Shown piece after piece: positions 1 through 15,539 of a stretch of 64,000 nt of DNA. The stretch's first letter is position 1. Each line of letters opens with the position of its first letter. A program made the translations under genes and the position numbers. Source of the DNA: Pseudomonas cremoricolorata (GTDB lineage Bacteria; Pseudomonadota; Gammaproteobacteria; Pseudomonadales; Pseudomonadaceae); the NCBI RefSeq assembly GCF_000759535.1, contig NZ_CP009455.1, forward strand, positions 1,054,001 through 1,118,000. The letters run 5' to 3'. Below the pieces are notes generated by a model, which saw only the letters and a list, made by a program, of their open reading frames with translations, made no database searches and had not been told where the DNA came from.

Positions 1-1281
1 CCGACGTGCGGTTCCTGCTCGGGCATGTTCACCGCCAACTCGATGAACTGCCTGACCGAAGCCCTGGGCCTGGCCCTGCCGGGCAACGGTTCGACCCTGG
101 CCACCCACTCCGACCGCGAGCAGCTGTTCCTCACCGCCGGGCGGACCATCGTCGAGCTGTGCAAGCGCTACTACGGCGAAGGCGACGCTTCGGTACTGCC
201 GCGCAGCATCGCCAACTTCAAGGCGTTCGAGAACGCCATGATGCTCGACATCGCCATGGGCGGCTCGACCAACACCATTCTCCACCTGCTGGCGGCGGCG
301 CAGGAAGCCGAGGTGCAGTTCGACCTGCGTGACATCGATCGCCTGTCGCGCCGGGTGCCACAGCTGTGCAAAGTGGCGCCGAACATCCAGAAGTACCACA
401 TGGAGGATGTACACCGCGCCGGTGGCATCTTCAGCATTCTCGGCTCGCTGGCCCGTGGCGGCCTGCTGCACACCGACCTGCCGACCGTGCACTCGCCGAG
501 CATGGAAGAGGCCATCGCCAAGTGGGACATCACCCAGACCGACGATGAAGCCGTACACACCTTCTTCAAGGCAGGCCCGGCCGGTATCCCCACGCAAACC
601 GCATTCAGCCAGTCGACCCGCTGGGACACCCTCGACGACGACCGCGAGAACGGCTGCATCCGCAGCTTCGAGCACGCCTACTCGCAAGAAGGCGGCCTGG
701 CCGTGCTGTACGGCAACATCGCCCTCGATGGCTGCGTGGTGAAGACCGCTGGTGTCGATGAGTCGATTCACGTGTTCGAAGGCAACGCCAAGATCTTCGA
801 AAGCCAGGACAGCGCCGTGCGCGGCATTCTTGCCGACGAAGTGAAGGCCGGTGATATCGTCATCATCCGCTACGAAGGTCCGAAAGGCGGCCCGGGCATG
901 CAGGAAATGCTCTACCCGACCTCGTACCTCAAGTCCAAGGGCCTGGGCAAAGCCTGCGCCCTGCTCACCGACGGTCGCTTCTCGGGCGGCACCTCGGGCC
1001 TGTCGATCGGCCACGCCTCACCCGAGGCGGCTGCAGGTGGCGCCATCGGCCTGGTGCGCGACGGCGACAAGGTGCTGATCGACATCCCTAACCGTTCGAT
1101 CAACCTGCTGGTCAGCGACGAAGAACTGGCCCACCGCCGCATCGAGCAAGACAAGAAAGGCTGGAAGCCGGTGGAAGTACGCCCACGTAAAGTGACCACC
1201 GCCCTCAAGGCCTACGCCCTGCTGGCGACCAGTGCCGACAAGGGGGCTGTGCGCAACAAGGCGATGCTCGACGGGCTGTGA
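1..1281 (+). CDS. ilvD: Dihydroxy-acid dehydratase, C-terminal part (cut by window start)
   Basis: Catalyses dehydration of 2,3-dihydroxy-isovalerate and 2,3-dihydroxy-3-methylvalerate, the third common step of valine/isoleucine synthesis, in the cytoplasm. The frame is open from base 1 and begins with [18 protein letters not shown], which carries the conserved cysteine segment of the IlvD/Edd family; the N-terminal portion (roughly 190 residues for the usual ~610) lies outside the window. Further family marks are GGSTNT (near 249), the KGGPGMQEM segment (near 886) and the [11 protein letters not shown] segment (near 968). The frame ends with TGA at 1279-1281. A REP-like hairpin follows 20 bases later. 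No regulatory region is visible because the 5' end is missing. Identification is secure; only the length is incomplete. Confidence 0.97.
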   Translation, partial: PTCGSCSGMFTANSMNCLTEALGLALPGNGSTLATHSDREQLFLTAGRTIVELCKRYYGEGDASVLPRSIANFKAFENAMMLDIAMGGSTNTILHLLAAAQEAEVQFDLRDIDRLSRRVPQLCKVAPNIQKYHMEDVHRAGGIFSILGSLARGGLLHTDLPTVHSPSMEEAIAKWDITQTDDEAVHTFFKAGPAGIPTQTAFSQSTRWDTLDDDRENGCIRSFEHAYSQEGGLAVLYGNIALDGCVVKTAGVDESIHVFEGNAKIFESQDSAVRGILADEVKAGDIVIIRYEGPKGGPGMQEMLYPTSYLKSKGLGKACALLTDGRFSGGTSGLSIGHASPEAAAGGAIGLVRDGDKVLIDIPNRSINLLVSDEELAHRRIEQDKKGWKPVEVRPRKVTTALKAYALLATSADKGAVRNKAMLDGL

Positions 1282-1301
1282 TTGTTGGCATGGGATCGCC
1301 T

Positions 1302-1330
1302 GTAGGAGCGGCCGGACCGGCCGCTTCTAC
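1302..1330. repeat. REP-like hairpin between ilvD and pchP
   Basis: A 14-base arm starting gtaggagcggccgg is followed by a single A and then by its near-perfect complement; the only non-Watson-Crick position is one G:T. The core tgtaggagcggcc is the P. putida-type REP sequence, seen again beside hcp near 59.6 kb. It lies between the convergent ends of ilvD and pchP and could also end transcription or stabilise 3' ends, although no T-run follows. Confidence 0.7.
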
Positions 1331-1347
1331 AACAGGCCAGGTAACGA

Positions 1348-2400
1348 TCAGATATCGTCGGGCGTCACGATCACCCAGTTCTTATCGGCCGTCACCGGCA
1401 GCCCCTCCTTGGCTTGTGCCGCAGCATTCTTGGCGATCATGGCGTTGAGCTGGTCCATGTACTTGGGCTTGCGGTTGATCCACAGGTGGATGCCGCCCTT
1501 GTCGACATCCACGCCGTGGAACAGCATGAAGCCATCGCTGGTGGGGGTGTCGCCGCCGACCAGCACCGGGCGTTTCCATTCATCGATGTAGGTGAGGATG
1601 GCCGCCTGCTTGCCGGCCATCCAGGTGGCGGGGGTCCACAGGTAGGGGGTCAGTTCGAGGTTTTCATTGGCCTTGGGGTCGTAGTGCCCGGCGCTGATCT
1701 GCTTGCGCGCGGTGGTCAGTTGGCCATTGCTGCGGTCCTTGAGCAGTTGAGTGACGCCGATCACGTTCTGCGGTTTGACGTTGTAGCCGTACTTGGGATC
1801 GGAGGCCACCATGCGCACCAGCTCTTCGCCGGCCGCAGTGATGACATACACCTCGATGCCGTTCTCCATCAGCTTGTTGTACAGCTCGGTCTGGCCGACG
1901 AAGACCTTGGGCGGTTGCACCTCGGTGGTCTTGAGCTGGTCGCCCTCGAAGTAGGTCGCAGGAATCGGTTTGCCCGAGGCCATCAGCTCATCGACCTGAA
2001 CCTTCAGCTCCTTGAGGGTGAAGCCCGAGAACACCTGGGCGATCCACGGGTAGCAGACCCTGTCGTCGAGCTCGCACAGCCGGTAGTAGTAGCTGAACAG
2101 GCTTTCCTTGTGCTCGGCGGTGTCTTTGAACGGTATCAGCTTGAGCGACGGATCGAGTTTGTCGCGGGTCAGCAGGCCCTTGTTCTCCATGAATGGCAGC
2201 AACGACTCTTCGAGGTCGTAGCGGTAACTGGTGTTGTCCATGTCGAACACCGCGTAGTTACCTTTGTTGGCATTGGCGGCAATCATGCTGTCGAGCTGCT
2301 TGGCGGCGTCGGCCGGCCAGTGCTTGAGCTCAGTGGCCAGGGCGTGGACGCTGAACAACAGGGACAACGTGACGGCAAGCGCTTTGGGTGCGAACTTCAT
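1348..2400 (-). CDS. pchP: Phosphorylcholine phosphatase, HAD superfamily, periplasmic
   Basis: Releases choline from phosphorylcholine in the periplasm, letting the cell use host or phospholipid-derived choline. The 350-residue protein starts with a Sec-type signal peptide (MKFAPKALAVTLSLLFSVHA). HAD motif I is DMDNT (about residues 53-57 of the precursor), motif II is the ITAAGEE segment, and motif III is GGDTPTSDG near residue 284; the spacing and length match the P. aeruginosa PchP family (about 350 residues). ATG at 2400 is preceded by AGGAGA seven bases upstream. It is divergent from the tcyP-like symporter, with 243 bases between the starts. In P. aeruginosa pchP is induced by choline through GbdR; I could not recognise a binding site here. 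Another acid phosphatase of the HAD class is the main alternative. Confidence 0.85.
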   Translation of the reverse strand: MKFAPKALAVTLSLLFSVHALATELKHWPADAAKQLDSMIAANANKGNYAVFDMDNTSYRYDLEESLLPFMENKGLLTRDKLDPSLKLIPFKDTAEHKESLFSYYYRLCELDDRVCYPWIAQVFSGFTLKELKVQVDELMASGKPIPATYFEGDQLKTTEVQPPKVFVGQTELYNKLMENGIEVYVITAAGEELVRMVASDPKYGYNVKPQNVIGVTQLLKDRSNGQLTTARKQISAGHYDPKANENLELTPYLWTPATWMAGKQAAILTYIDEWKRPVLVGGDTPTSDGFMLFHGVDVDKGGIHLWINRKPKYMDQLNAMIAKNAAAQAKEGLPVTADKNWVIVTPDDI

Positions 2401-2643
2401 GCAGGCATCTCCTGAAATGACCTGAACAAACTAGACGACGAATCCTGCCCGTGTTGCATGACAACGACGTATTCGGTGCTGAAAGCGCCTACGGCATATC
2501 CCTTGGCGACCCTTGCATATTCCAAAAACGACTATGCACATTCTATTTGGGTATAAATCGCTTGGCTTTCAGGCTGTTAGCATTTCCGGTTGGCAATCGC
2601 GCAATACTCTCGATGCCCCCTGCTTCTTCGTTCTGGAGCTTCA

Positions 2644-4035
2644 ATGAACCTGCCGCTGTCCCTCAATCTTCTGGCGTTCCTGGCCCTGCTGCTGGGCCTG
2701 GCGCAAACCCGGCGTACCGACTGGAGCCTGGCGAAAAAAGTCTTGCTCGGCCTGGTGCTGGGCGTGTTGTTCGGCCTGGTGTTGCACACCCTGTACGGCG
2801 CCGGCCACCCGGTGCTCAAAGCCACCATCGGCTGGCTCGAGCTGGTCGGCAACGGCTATGTCGGGCTGTTGCAGATGATCGTCATGCCGCTGATCTTCGC
2901 CTCGATCCTCAGCGCCGTGGCACGTCTGCACAACGCCTCCTCCTTGGGCCGTATCAGCGTGCTGAGCATCGGCACCTTGCTCATCACCACCGCCATCGCC
3001 GCGCTGATCGGCATCGTCCTGACCAACCTGTTCGGCCTCAGCGCCGAGGGCCTGATCGCCGGTGTGCAGGAAAGCGCTCGCTTGCAGGCCATCCACGCCG
3101 ACTACGCCGGCAAGGTCGCCGACCTCAACGTGCCGCAGTTGCTGCTCTCGTTCATCCCCAGCAACCCGGTCGGAGACCTGGCGCGGGCCAAACCGACATC
3201 GATCATCAGCGTGGTGATCTTCGCGGTGTTCGTGGGTATGGCCGCTCTGCAACTGATCAAGGACGATACCGAGAAGGGTAACCGCGCGCTGTCGGCCATC
3301 GACACCCTGCAAGCCTGGGTCATGCGCCTGGTGCGCCTGGTGATGAAGCTCACGCCCTACGGCGTACTGGCGCTGATGGCGAAAATGGTCGCCAGTTCCA
3401 ACCTCGACGACATCCTCAAGCTGGGCAGCTTCGTGGTGGTGTCGTACCTGGGCCTTGGGCTGATGTTCGTGGTCCACGGGCTGATCCTCAGCGCCATCGG
3501 TGTCAGCCCGCTGCGCTTCCTGCGCAAGGTCTGGCCGGTGCTGACCTTCGCCTTCACCAGCCGCTCCAGTGCCGCCAGCATCCCGCTGAACATCGAAGCG
3601 CAGACCCTGCGCCTGGGCGTGCCGCAGTCGATTGCAAGTTTCAGTGCGTCGTTCGGCACCACCATTGGCCAGAACGGCTGCGCGGGTCTGTACCCGGCGA
3701 TGCTGGCGGTGATGGTCGCGCCCACCGTGGGCATCGACCCGTTCGACCCGCTGTGGATCGCCACTCTGGTGGCCATCGTCACCCTCAGCTCGGTCGGCGT
3801 TGCCGGGGTCGGTGGCGGCGCCACCTTCGCCGCGTTGATCGTGCTGCCGGCCATGGGCCTGCCGGTGGAACTGGTGGCGTTACTGATTTCAGTCGAGCCG
3901 CTTATCGACATGGGGCGCACCGCGCTCAACGTCAACGGCTCGATGACCGCCGGCATGGTCACCAGCCAACTGCTCAAGCAGACCGACGCCCAGGTGATGG
4001 CCGCCGATGAGCACGCGCAGCTCAAGCACACCTGA
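2644..4035 (+). CDS. tcyP: Cation:dicarboxylate-family symporter, probable L-cystine importer
   Basis: Inner-membrane secondary transporter of the DAACS/SLC1 family. The 463-residue length equals that of TcyP/YdjN cystine symporters, and the N-terminus ([19 protein letters not shown]) has the same kind of extra leading membrane segment. Family marks include [12 protein letters not shown] after the third span, the serine-rich hairpin [11 protein letters not shown] (near 3550-3585), the GTTIGQNGC segment, and the [11 protein letters not shown] segment near the C-terminus that binds the substrate amino acid. An upstream in-frame ATG at 2590 exists, but ATG at 2644 has GGAG five bases upstream and fits the family length. 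The substrate could instead be a dicarboxylate; cystine is inferred from length and N-terminus. Confidence 0.8.
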   Translation: MNLPLSLNLLAFLALLLGLAQTRRTDWSLAKKVLLGLVLGVLFGLVLHTLYGAGHPVLKATIGWLELVGNGYVGLLQMIVMPLIFASILSAVARLHNASSLGRISVLSIGTLLITTAIAALIGIVLTNLFGLSAEGLIAGVQESARLQAIHADYAGKVADLNVPQLLLSFIPSNPVGDLARAKPTSIISVVIFAVFVGMAALQLIKDDTEKGNRALSAIDTLQAWVMRLVRLVMKLTPYGVLALMAKMVASSNLDDILKLGSFVVVSYLGLGLMFVVHGLILSAIGVSPLRFLRKVWPVLTFAFTSRSSAASIPLNIEAQTLRLGVPQSIASFSASFGTTIGQNGCAGLYPAMLAVMVAPTVGIDPFDPLWIATLVAIVTLSSVGVAGVGGGATFAALIVLPAMGLPVELVALLISVEPLIDMGRTALNVNGSMTAGMVTSQLLKQTDAQVMAADEHAQLKHT

Positions 4036-4036
4036 G

Positions 4037-4927
4037 TCAGCGCGCGCCTTCCACCAGCAATTCGGCAAAGGCCCGGGCCATTGCCGAATTGCCATGCTGG
4101 CGCTGCACAAGCCACACCGCGGTGATGGCGTCTTCGTCGAGCAGCGTGCGGTACACCACCCCTTCGATGCGCATGCGCTGGTAGGACGCCGGCAGCACCG
4201 ACACCCCTAACCCCGCCGACACCAGGCCGATGATGGTCATCGCCTCACCGACCTCCTGGGTGAAGTGCGGGGTGAAGCCGGCCTGTCGCGCCAGGCTGAG
4301 CAACTGCGCGTGCAGACCGCTGCCATAGCTGCGTGGGAAAAACACGAATGGCTCGTCGGCCAGCTGCGCCATGTACAAGCCGGCTTCGCTGCCCTGCGCC
4401 AACGGATGCGAGGCATTGAGCACCGCCACCAGCGGTTCGCGCAGCAGTTCGGTGACCACCAGCCCCTCAGGCAGCGGCATGGGCCGCATCAGGCCGACCT
4501 CGATGGACTCATCGAACACCCCGGCCGCCACATCACGGCTGCTCATCTCCTTGAGGTCCAGGTGCACGGCGGGGAAGCGCTGGCGGAAGGCATACAGCGC
4601 CTTGGGAATCTTCGAGGTGAACGGCGCCGATGAGGTGAAGCCGATCTTCATGTCGCCCAGCTCGCCCAACTGCGCCCGGCGCGCCACATCAGCGGCCTTT
4701 TCGACCTGTGCCAGCACCTGGCGCGCTTCATCGAGAAACAGCCTGCCAGCCTCACTCAACTCAACCCGGCGGTTGGTGCGCTCGAACAGCCGCGCGCCGA
4801 GTTCGTGCTCCAACGCCTGAATCTGCTGGCTCAGCGGCGGCTGGGAAATGCCCAGTTGCTGCGCGGCGCGGCCGAAGTGCAATTCCTCGGCCACGGCGAT
4901 GAAATAACGTAAATGACGCAGCTCCAC
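4037..4927 (-). CDS. LysR-family transcriptional regulator
   Basis: 296 residues with an N-terminal winged helix-turn-helix (MELRHLRYFIAVAEELHFG, then AAQQLGISQPPLSQQI) and a C-terminal LysR substrate-binding fold. The ELRHLRYF start is typical of the BenM/CatM/CbbR-like branch. The GTG start at 4927 has GAGGAG six bases upstream. It is divergent from an MFS exporter gene, with 122 bases between them, the classical arrangement in which a LysR protein controls its neighbour and itself. In E. coli the ynfL/ynfM pair is organised the same way. Its last base lies two bases from the end of the tcyP-like gene, so the two are convergent with no room for a terminator. The inducer is unknown. Confidence 0.9.
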   Translation of the reverse strand: MELRHLRYFIAVAEELHFGRAAQQLGISQPPLSQQIQALEHELGARLFERTNRRVELSEAGRLFLDEARQVLAQVEKAADVARRAQLGELGDMKIGFTSSAPFTSKIPKALYAFRQRFPAVHLDLKEMSSRDVAAGVFDESIEVGLMRPMPLPEGLVVTELLREPLVAVLNASHPLAQGSEAGLYMAQLADEPFVFFPRSYGSGLHAQLLSLARQAGFTPHFTQEVGEAMTIIGLVSAGLGVSVLPASYQRMRIEGVVYRTLLDEDAITAVWLVQRQHGNSAMARAFAELLVEGAR

Positions 4928-4935
4928 GCAAGCTC

Positions 4936-4968
4936 CTCAATAAGTCGTAAAAGCTCTCAAATAGGTCG
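4936..4968. promoter_or_regulatory. Direct repeat in the LysR/MFS divergent region, candidate operator
   Basis: CTCAATAAGTCG at 4936 and CTCAAATAGGTCG at 4956 are near-identical units starting exactly 20 bases apart, two helical turns. They sit just upstream of the LysR start and at the proper distance to control the MFS gene. Further right, near 4984-4996, is the palindrome CTAATCATTAG in an A+T-rich stretch that may be the MFS promoter. The regulatory role is inferred from position and repetition. Confidence 0.4.
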
Positions 4969-5049
4969 AACAATATATTGGAACTAATCATTAGCTAGCT
5001 ATATGATTTTTTCCATTGCCTGCATGCCGCCCCACCCGAGGTAGACTTC

Positions 5050-6303
5050 GTGAAATCCGCTGTAGCCCCATTGCCCTCCTCTGCCGCGCCCGTTCAGGCC
5101 GCCTCGGTGACCGATATCTGGATCGAGAAAGGCACGCCCGCTTTCATGAAGACCGTGCTGGCGCTGTTCAGCGGCGGCTTCGCCACCTTTGCCCTGCTCT
5201 ACTGCGTGCAGCCGATGATGCCGCTGCTGTCGCGCGAGTTCGCCATCAATGCCGCGCAAAGCAGCCTGGTGTTGTCGGTGTCCACGGCGATGCTGGCCAT
5301 TGGGCTGCTGATCACCGGGCCGATTTCCGACCGTATCGGGCGCAAGCCGGTGATGGTCTTCGCGTTGCTCTGCGCAGCCCTGGCGACCCTGGCCAGCGCA
5401 GTCATGCCCACGTGGGAAACGGTGCTCGTCAGCCGCGCGCTGGTGGGGCTTTCGCTGAGCGGCCTGGCGGCAGTGGCGATGACCTACCTGAGCGAAGAAA
5501 TCGCCCCGCAGCACATTGGCCTGGCAATGGGCCTGTACATCGGCGGCAACGCCATCGGCGGGATGTGCGGGCGCCTGATCAGCGGCGTGCTGATCGACTT
5601 CGTCAGCTGGCACACGGCATTGCTGGTCATGGGCGGCCTGGCGCTGGTGGCGGCGCTGGTGTTCTGGAGGGTGCTGCCCGAATCACGCAATTTCCGCCCG
5701 CAGTCGCTGCGTCCACGGCGCTTGCTCGATGGCTTCGTGCTGCACTTCAAGGATGCCGGCCTGCCGTGGCTGTTCCTTGAAGCATTCCTGCTGATGGGCG
5801 CCTTCGTCACCCTGTTCAACTACATCGGCTACCGCTTGCTCGACGGGCCGTATCACATGAATCAGGCGCTGGTCGGCCTGCTGTCGATCGTCTACCTGTC
5901 GGGCATCTACAGCTCGGCGCAGGTCGGCGCGCTGGCCGACAAACTCGGCCGGCGCCGGGTGTTCTGGGCCAGCATCGTGGTGATGGCCAGCGGCATGCTG
6001 CTGACCATGGCCACGCCACTGCCGCTGATCATCGTCGGCATGCTGGTGTTCACCTTTGGTTTCTTCGGCGCGCATTCGGTGGCCAGCAGCTGGATCGGCC
6101 GCCGTGCGCTCACCGCCAAGGGCCAGGCATCATCGCTGTACCTGTTCAGCTACTACGCAGGATCGAGTGTGGCCGGGACGGCCGGTGGGGTGTTCTGGCA
6201 TCTGGGCGGCTGGAACGGCATCGGCCTGTTCATCGGTGGCCTGTTGACGATCGCCTTGCTGATCGCCCTGCACCTGAGCCGACTGCCGACCAAGACCGCC
6301 TGA
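5050..6303 (+). CDS. Major facilitator superfamily exporter (YnfM-like)
   Basis: A 417-residue inner-membrane protein with twelve predicted membrane spans after a hydrophilic N-terminal tail of about 35 residues. MFS signatures are DRIGRKPVM (motif A, after span 2) and its second-half counterpart ADKLGRRRVFW. The length and the pairing with a divergent LysR regulator match E. coli YnfM, a proton-driven efflux-type transporter of poorly known substrate. The start is GTG at 5050 with GAGG about eight bases upstream (5038-5041). Likely controlled by the LysR protein at 4037-4927. The substrate cannot be told from sequence. Confidence 0.85.
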   Translation: MKSAVAPLPSSAAPVQAASVTDIWIEKGTPAFMKTVLALFSGGFATFALLYCVQPMMPLLSREFAINAAQSSLVLSVSTAMLAIGLLITGPISDRIGRKPVMVFALLCAALATLASAVMPTWETVLVSRALVGLSLSGLAAVAMTYLSEEIAPQHIGLAMGLYIGGNAIGGMCGRLISGVLIDFVSWHTALLVMGGLALVAALVFWRVLPESRNFRPQSLRPRRLLDGFVLHFKDAGLPWLFLEAFLLMGAFVTLFNYIGYRLLDGPYHMNQALVGLLSIVYLSGIYSSAQVGALADKLGRRRVFWASIVVMASGMLLTMATPLPLIIVGMLVFTFGFFGAHSVASSWIGRRALTAKGQASSLYLFSYYAGSSVAGTAGGVFWHLGGWNGIGLFIGGLLTIALLIALHLSRLPTKTA

Positions 6304-6316
6304 TCGGCAGTGGACA

Positions 6317-6345
6317 ACAGGCCAGGCCGTTGCGGCCCGGCCTGT
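6317..6345. terminator. Hairpin between convergent MFS and hemE genes
   Basis: ACAGGCCAGGCCG and CGGCCCGGCCTGT form a 13-base stem with one mismatch around a TTG loop. It lies between two convergent stop codons, 14 bases past the MFS stop and 11 before the hemE stop. No T-run follows, so a role as a terminator is plausible but not proven. Confidence 0.45.
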
Positions 6346-6355
6346 GCCCGCACAC

Positions 6356-7420
6356 TCAGCCGTGGTACTGCGCCGACAGCTCGTGCACGGCATTGATGAA
6401 CACGCCGGCGTTGGCCGGATCGACCTCCGGGGTGATGCCGTGGCCGAGGTTGAACACATGGCCGCTGCCTGAGCCATAGCTGGCGAGGATGCGCGCCACT
6501 TCCTTGCGGATCGCCGTGGGGTTGGCATACAACACGGTGGGGTCCATGTTGCCTTGCAGGGCCACCTTGCCACCGACGCGCTGACGCGCTTCGCCGATGT
6601 CGCAGGTCCAGTCCAGGCCCAGGGCATCGGCCCCGGCATCGGCGATACTTTCCAGCCACAGGCCGCCGTTCTTGGTGAACAGAATCACCGGCACCTTGCG
6701 CCCTTCATGCTCGCGGATCAGGCCGCTGACGATCTTGCGCATGTAGGCCAGGGAGAACTCCTGATACGCCGCCGACGACAGGTTGCCGCCCCAGGTATCG
6801 AAGATCTGCACCGCCTGTGCCCCGGCCAGAATCTGCCCATTGAGGTAGCTGGTGACCGACTGCGCCAGCTTGTCGAGCAGCAGGTGCAGGGCTTCGGGGG
6901 TGTCGTAGGCCATGGCCTTGATCTTGCGGAAGTCTTTCGACGAGCCGCCTTCGACCATGTAGGTGGCCAGGGTCCAGGGGCTGCCGGAGAAGCCGATCAG
7001 CGGCACACGGCCATTGAGTTCGCGGCGAATGGTGCTGACCGCGTCCATGACGTAGCCGAGGTCTTTCTGCGCATCGGGCACCGGCAGCGCCTCGATGTCA
7101 GCCAGGTTGCTGACCACTTTCCTGAAACGTGGACCTTCGCCGGTTTCGAAGTACAGGCCTTGGCCCATGGCATCGGGGATGGTGAGGATGTCGGAGAACA
7201 GGATCGCCGCGTCGAGCGGGTAGCGCTCCAGCGGTTGCAGGGTGACCTCGCAGGCGAACTGCGGGTTCTTGCACAGGCTCATGAAGTCGCCGGCCTTGGC
7301 ACGGCTGGCGCGGTATTCAGGCAAGTAGCGACCGGCCTGGCGCATCATCCAGACAGGCGTGACGTCTACGGGTTGCTTGAGCAGTGCGCGCAGGAAACGA
7401 TCGTTCTTCAGGGCAGTCAT
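6356..7420 (-). CDS. hemE: Uroporphyrinogen decarboxylase
   Basis: Removes the four acetate carboxyl groups of uroporphyrinogen III to give coproporphyrinogen III, a cytoplasmic step of haem synthesis. The 354-residue protein has the signature [16 protein letters not shown] near residues 22-37 and the [16 protein letters not shown] segment; the length is that of the family. The frame extends upstream to a TTG at 7435, but ATG at 7420 ([13 protein letters not shown]) has GGA about nine bases upstream and matches family N-termini. It follows gltD on the same strand after 157 bases, the same order as in P. aeruginosa. Confidence 0.98.
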   Translation of the reverse strand: MTALKNDRFLRALLKQPVDVTPVWMMRQAGRYLPEYRASRAKAGDFMSLCKNPQFACEVTLQPLERYPLDAAILFSDILTIPDAMGQGLYFETGEGPRFRKVVSNLADIEALPVPDAQKDLGYVMDAVSTIRRELNGRVPLIGFSGSPWTLATYMVEGGSSKDFRKIKAMAYDTPEALHLLLDKLAQSVTSYLNGQILAGAQAVQIFDTWGGNLSSAAYQEFSLAYMRKIVSGLIREHEGRKVPVILFTKNGGLWLESIADAGADALGLDWTCDIGEARQRVGGKVALQGNMDPTVLYANPTAIRKEVARILASYGSGSGHVFNLGHGITPEVDPANAGVFINAVHELSAQYHG

Positions 7421-7577
7421 GTCGGCATCCGGCAAAAAAGTGCCGGCATTTTCTCAGACCCCGAAGGAAAAGGCACGGACGGCGCCTCTCGTTCTGCCCG
7501 ATGGGTGCTTTGGGTCAAGATTGTCGGGTGCTGGCGCGGTGCAGACGCGACCGCTGTGGCCGCGCCGGCACCCTCGA

Positions 7578-8999
<1,422 letters not shown>

Positions 9000-9017
9000 T
9001 CAAAACCTCTCAACAGC

Positions 9018-9115
9018 AGCTGCAAGGCGTTAGCCGCAAGCTGCAAGACGATCACGTAAGCCGGGCAAACCTCGTACCGCTTCTACTTGCAGCTTGAGGC
9101 TTGCCACTTGCAGCT
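9018..9115. repeat. Inverted 30-base repeat between gltB and gltD
   Basis: Two 30-base arms at 9018-9047 and 9086-9115 are imperfect inverted copies (both read agctgcaag...caagctgcaag on opposite strands, differing at about six positions). The same gcaagctgcaag/cttgcagcttg vocabulary recurs between mrcA and maeB near 23.5-23.66 kb, so this is a dispersed intergenic repeat family. In the gltB-gltD mRNA the arms can pair, which could shift the relative amounts of the two subunits. Confidence 0.65.
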
Positions 9116-9119
9116 GTAG

Positions 9120-13565
<4,446 letters not shown>

Positions 13566-13934
13566 AGACACTTTCTCACCAGGTTCGCCTCTCGACGAAG
13601 GCTAAACTCTTTTTAGAACAGACACTTGACGCCCACCCTGATCGATAGCCAGTTTTTTTGTGGGGTGAAGGATTTCCATTGTTGCACAGGGACAGCGACG
13701 CTCACAAATTTTCATGGCGCATCATTGAAAATTTATGTCGTAATTTTGAATGTTTTACCGAGCATTGCCGTGATCAGGCAAGTGCTGTCGGAAACGTTTC
13801 AGCCAGTACTGCAGCAGGGGGCTTTTGGCCGGCAGTCTGGGACAGAAAAGCCTGCCGCATCGGTGTGCAGCAGGCTTTCGTAGAGTCAGGAATCGCTCAG
13901 CAACTGGGCGGCGGGGTGGTGCCGCCCGGAAGGA
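13566..13934. other. Gene-free stretch upstream of gltB
   Basis: 369 bases without a convincing gene. The right side holds the damX terminator (13845-13878). The left side is comparatively A+T-rich (around 13700-13760) and must carry the gltB promoter, reading leftwards, but I could not pick a clear -35/-10 pair. Small frames here (for example 13626-13883) have no recognisable product or ribosome site. Confidence 0.6.
13845..13878 (-). terminator. Rho-independent terminator after damX
   Basis: On the minus strand AAAGCCTGC pairs with GCAGGCTTT across a 14-base loop and is followed by TTCTG, so four Ts run out of the stem. It lies 57 bases beyond the damX stop and would end the pilM-to-damX transcription unit before the gltB promoter. 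Confidence 0.7.
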
Positions 13935-15524
13935 TCAGCGGGCCGAGGCCAGCTCTTGTTGGACGCTGGCGACGGTTCGTGGCCAAGGTTTACCAGCCTG
14001 AACCTTCTCTGGCAAGTTCTTGATGGCCGCAATGGCTGCATCACGGCTGGCGAAGTTACCGTAGGTCACGACGTACAGCGGCTTGCCTTGCAAGGATTTC
14101 TTGAAGTACCGGTACTCGCCGCCCTGGGCCTTGACGAACGCCTGGGCCGAGGCCTCAGAGCTAGTGCCGAGAATCTGCACCACGTAGTTGCCCGCTTTCT
14201 GGCTGCTGTACCAACCGCTGTTGCCGCTGCCGCCGGTTGCTGCCGCGGGTTTTTCCGCAGGCTTGGCGGCCGGCGCGGCCTTGGCGACCTGGGTCGGCGC
14301 GGAAGGCTGTGCAGGGGCTGGCTTGGCCGCTGGGGTTGCCGGTTTGGCCGGCTGAGTCGCCGCAGGCTTTTGCACAGGTGCCTGGGCGATTGGCTGAGCA
14401 GGCGTTGGCGCCGGGCCTGCCGAGACGCCTTCAGGCGGCGCGGTGGTGGTCACGGTCGGCGGGTTGGACGGTTGCAGCGTGGTGTTGCTGGCCGGGCCAT
14501 TTTCTTCGCCATCGCCCATACCTGCGGCTTCGGCCAAGGGTTCGCGCACCACCGGCTGTTGCCCGCCAAGCGGCAGCGGCTTGGTGGTGCCGGAGAATTC
14601 GATGGCCGGGCTGCCATCGTTGGTCTGACCCTGCTGACTCTGCGTGACCGGCTCCTGGGCGGGCTTGTCACCTTTCTTGGGCATCAGCACCGCTGCGGCA
14701 ACGGCCACCACGACGACTGCGGACAACGCCAGTACATGTTTCTTCGGCATAGTGAACCCCATGGTTGGTCGCTTGGCCGTGGTGCGGCTGGCGATCATGG
14801 CTTCGATCAATGTATCGCGGGCAACCTGGTTGATGATCCCAGGCCAGCCGTCGGAGTTTTCGTGGATGTCGGCCAGTTGCTCCCGGGTGAACAGGTCGAT
14901 ACCACGCCCTGCCCCTTCCAGACGCTGTTCCAGGTACTCGCGCGTTTCGTCCTCGGTATAGGGCGCAAGCTCGATGACATGGAACCGCTCTTCGTCGGCG
15001 CTGAATGCGTCGAGCCGAGCGATCAGCGACGGCTCACCGAACAGGAACACATGGGGGCGGCCCTCGGCCATCCCGGCAGCCAACTCCAGCAACGCTTGGA
15101 GTGCCGACTCCTCGAGTTGTTCCGCATCGTCTACCAGCAGATAGACTTCCTGGCCGGTCAGCGCCAGTTGCACGACCTGGGAAAGAATGGCCTGCATTTC
15201 GGCCTTGGCGACGTTCAACGACTGCGCCACCTGACCCAGAACACTGGCCGCGTCCGCAGCCCCGCGCGCGGAAACCACCACGCTTTGCACCGACTGCTTG
15301 TTGGTACTGGCCACCAGCGCCTGGCGCAGCAGCGTCTTGCCGCTGCCCAGTGGACCGGTGACCACCAGCATCAGGTGGCTGTAGCGCGCCAGGTGGTGCA
15401 GCTGGCCCAACACCGGCTTGCGCTGGGCGGGAAAGAATTTGAACCCTGGCACCCGTGGGGCGAAAGGGTCGTGGCTCAACTCGTAGTGGTCGAGGAAGGC
15501 CTCGTCGGCATGCAAACTGGTCAT
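13935..15524 (-). CDS. damX: AAA ATPase with C-terminal SPOR domain, DamX-like cell-division protein
   Basis: 529 residues. Residues about 1-250 form an ExeA/GspA-type AAA domain with Walker A GPLGSGKT (57-64) and Walker B LLVDDAE (about 129-135). A single membrane span follows (about 263-281, ALSAVVVVAVAAAVL), then a long Pro/Ala/Lys-rich periplasmic linker with repeated PAKPA-type units, and a C-terminal SPOR domain (about 445-525; GWYSSQKAGNYVVQILG, YFKKSLQGKPLYVVTYGNF), which binds denuded septal peptidoglycan. The position after aroK-aroB matches damX in enteric bacteria and the equivalent gene in P. aeruginosa. It starts 15 bases after aroB and is probably cotranscribed. The linker is low-complexity and likely variable between strains. 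Domain order is seen; the septal role is known for the family. Confidence 0.88.
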   Translation of the reverse strand: MTSLHADEAFLDHYELSHDPFAPRVPGFKFFPAQRKPVLGQLHHLARYSHLMLVVTGPLGSGKTLLRQALVASTNKQSVQSVVVSARGAADAASVLGQVAQSLNVAKAEMQAILSQVVQLALTGQEVYLLVDDAEQLEESALQALLELAAGMAEGRPHVFLFGEPSLIARLDAFSADEERFHVIELAPYTEDETREYLEQRLEGAGRGIDLFTREQLADIHENSDGWPGIINQVARDTLIEAMIASRTTAKRPTMGFTMPKKHVLALSAVVVVAVAAAVLMPKKGDKPAQEPVTQSQQGQTNDGSPAIEFSGTTKPLPLGGQQPVVREPLAEAAGMGDGEENGPASNTTLQPSNPPTVTTTAPPEGVSAGPAPTPAQPIAQAPVQKPAATQPAKPATPAAKPAPAQPSAPTQVAKAAPAAKPAEKPAAATGGSGNSGWYSSQKAGNYVVQILGTSSEASAQAFVKAQGGEYRYFKKSLQGKPLYVVTYGNFASRDAAIAAIKNLPEKVQAGKPWPRTVASVQQELASAR

Positions 15525-15539
15525 CGCGCTGTCACAACC

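Noticed and set aside
13626..13883. 85-codon frame upstream of gltB
   Set aside because: No ribosome site, no known product, and it overlaps the damX terminator.
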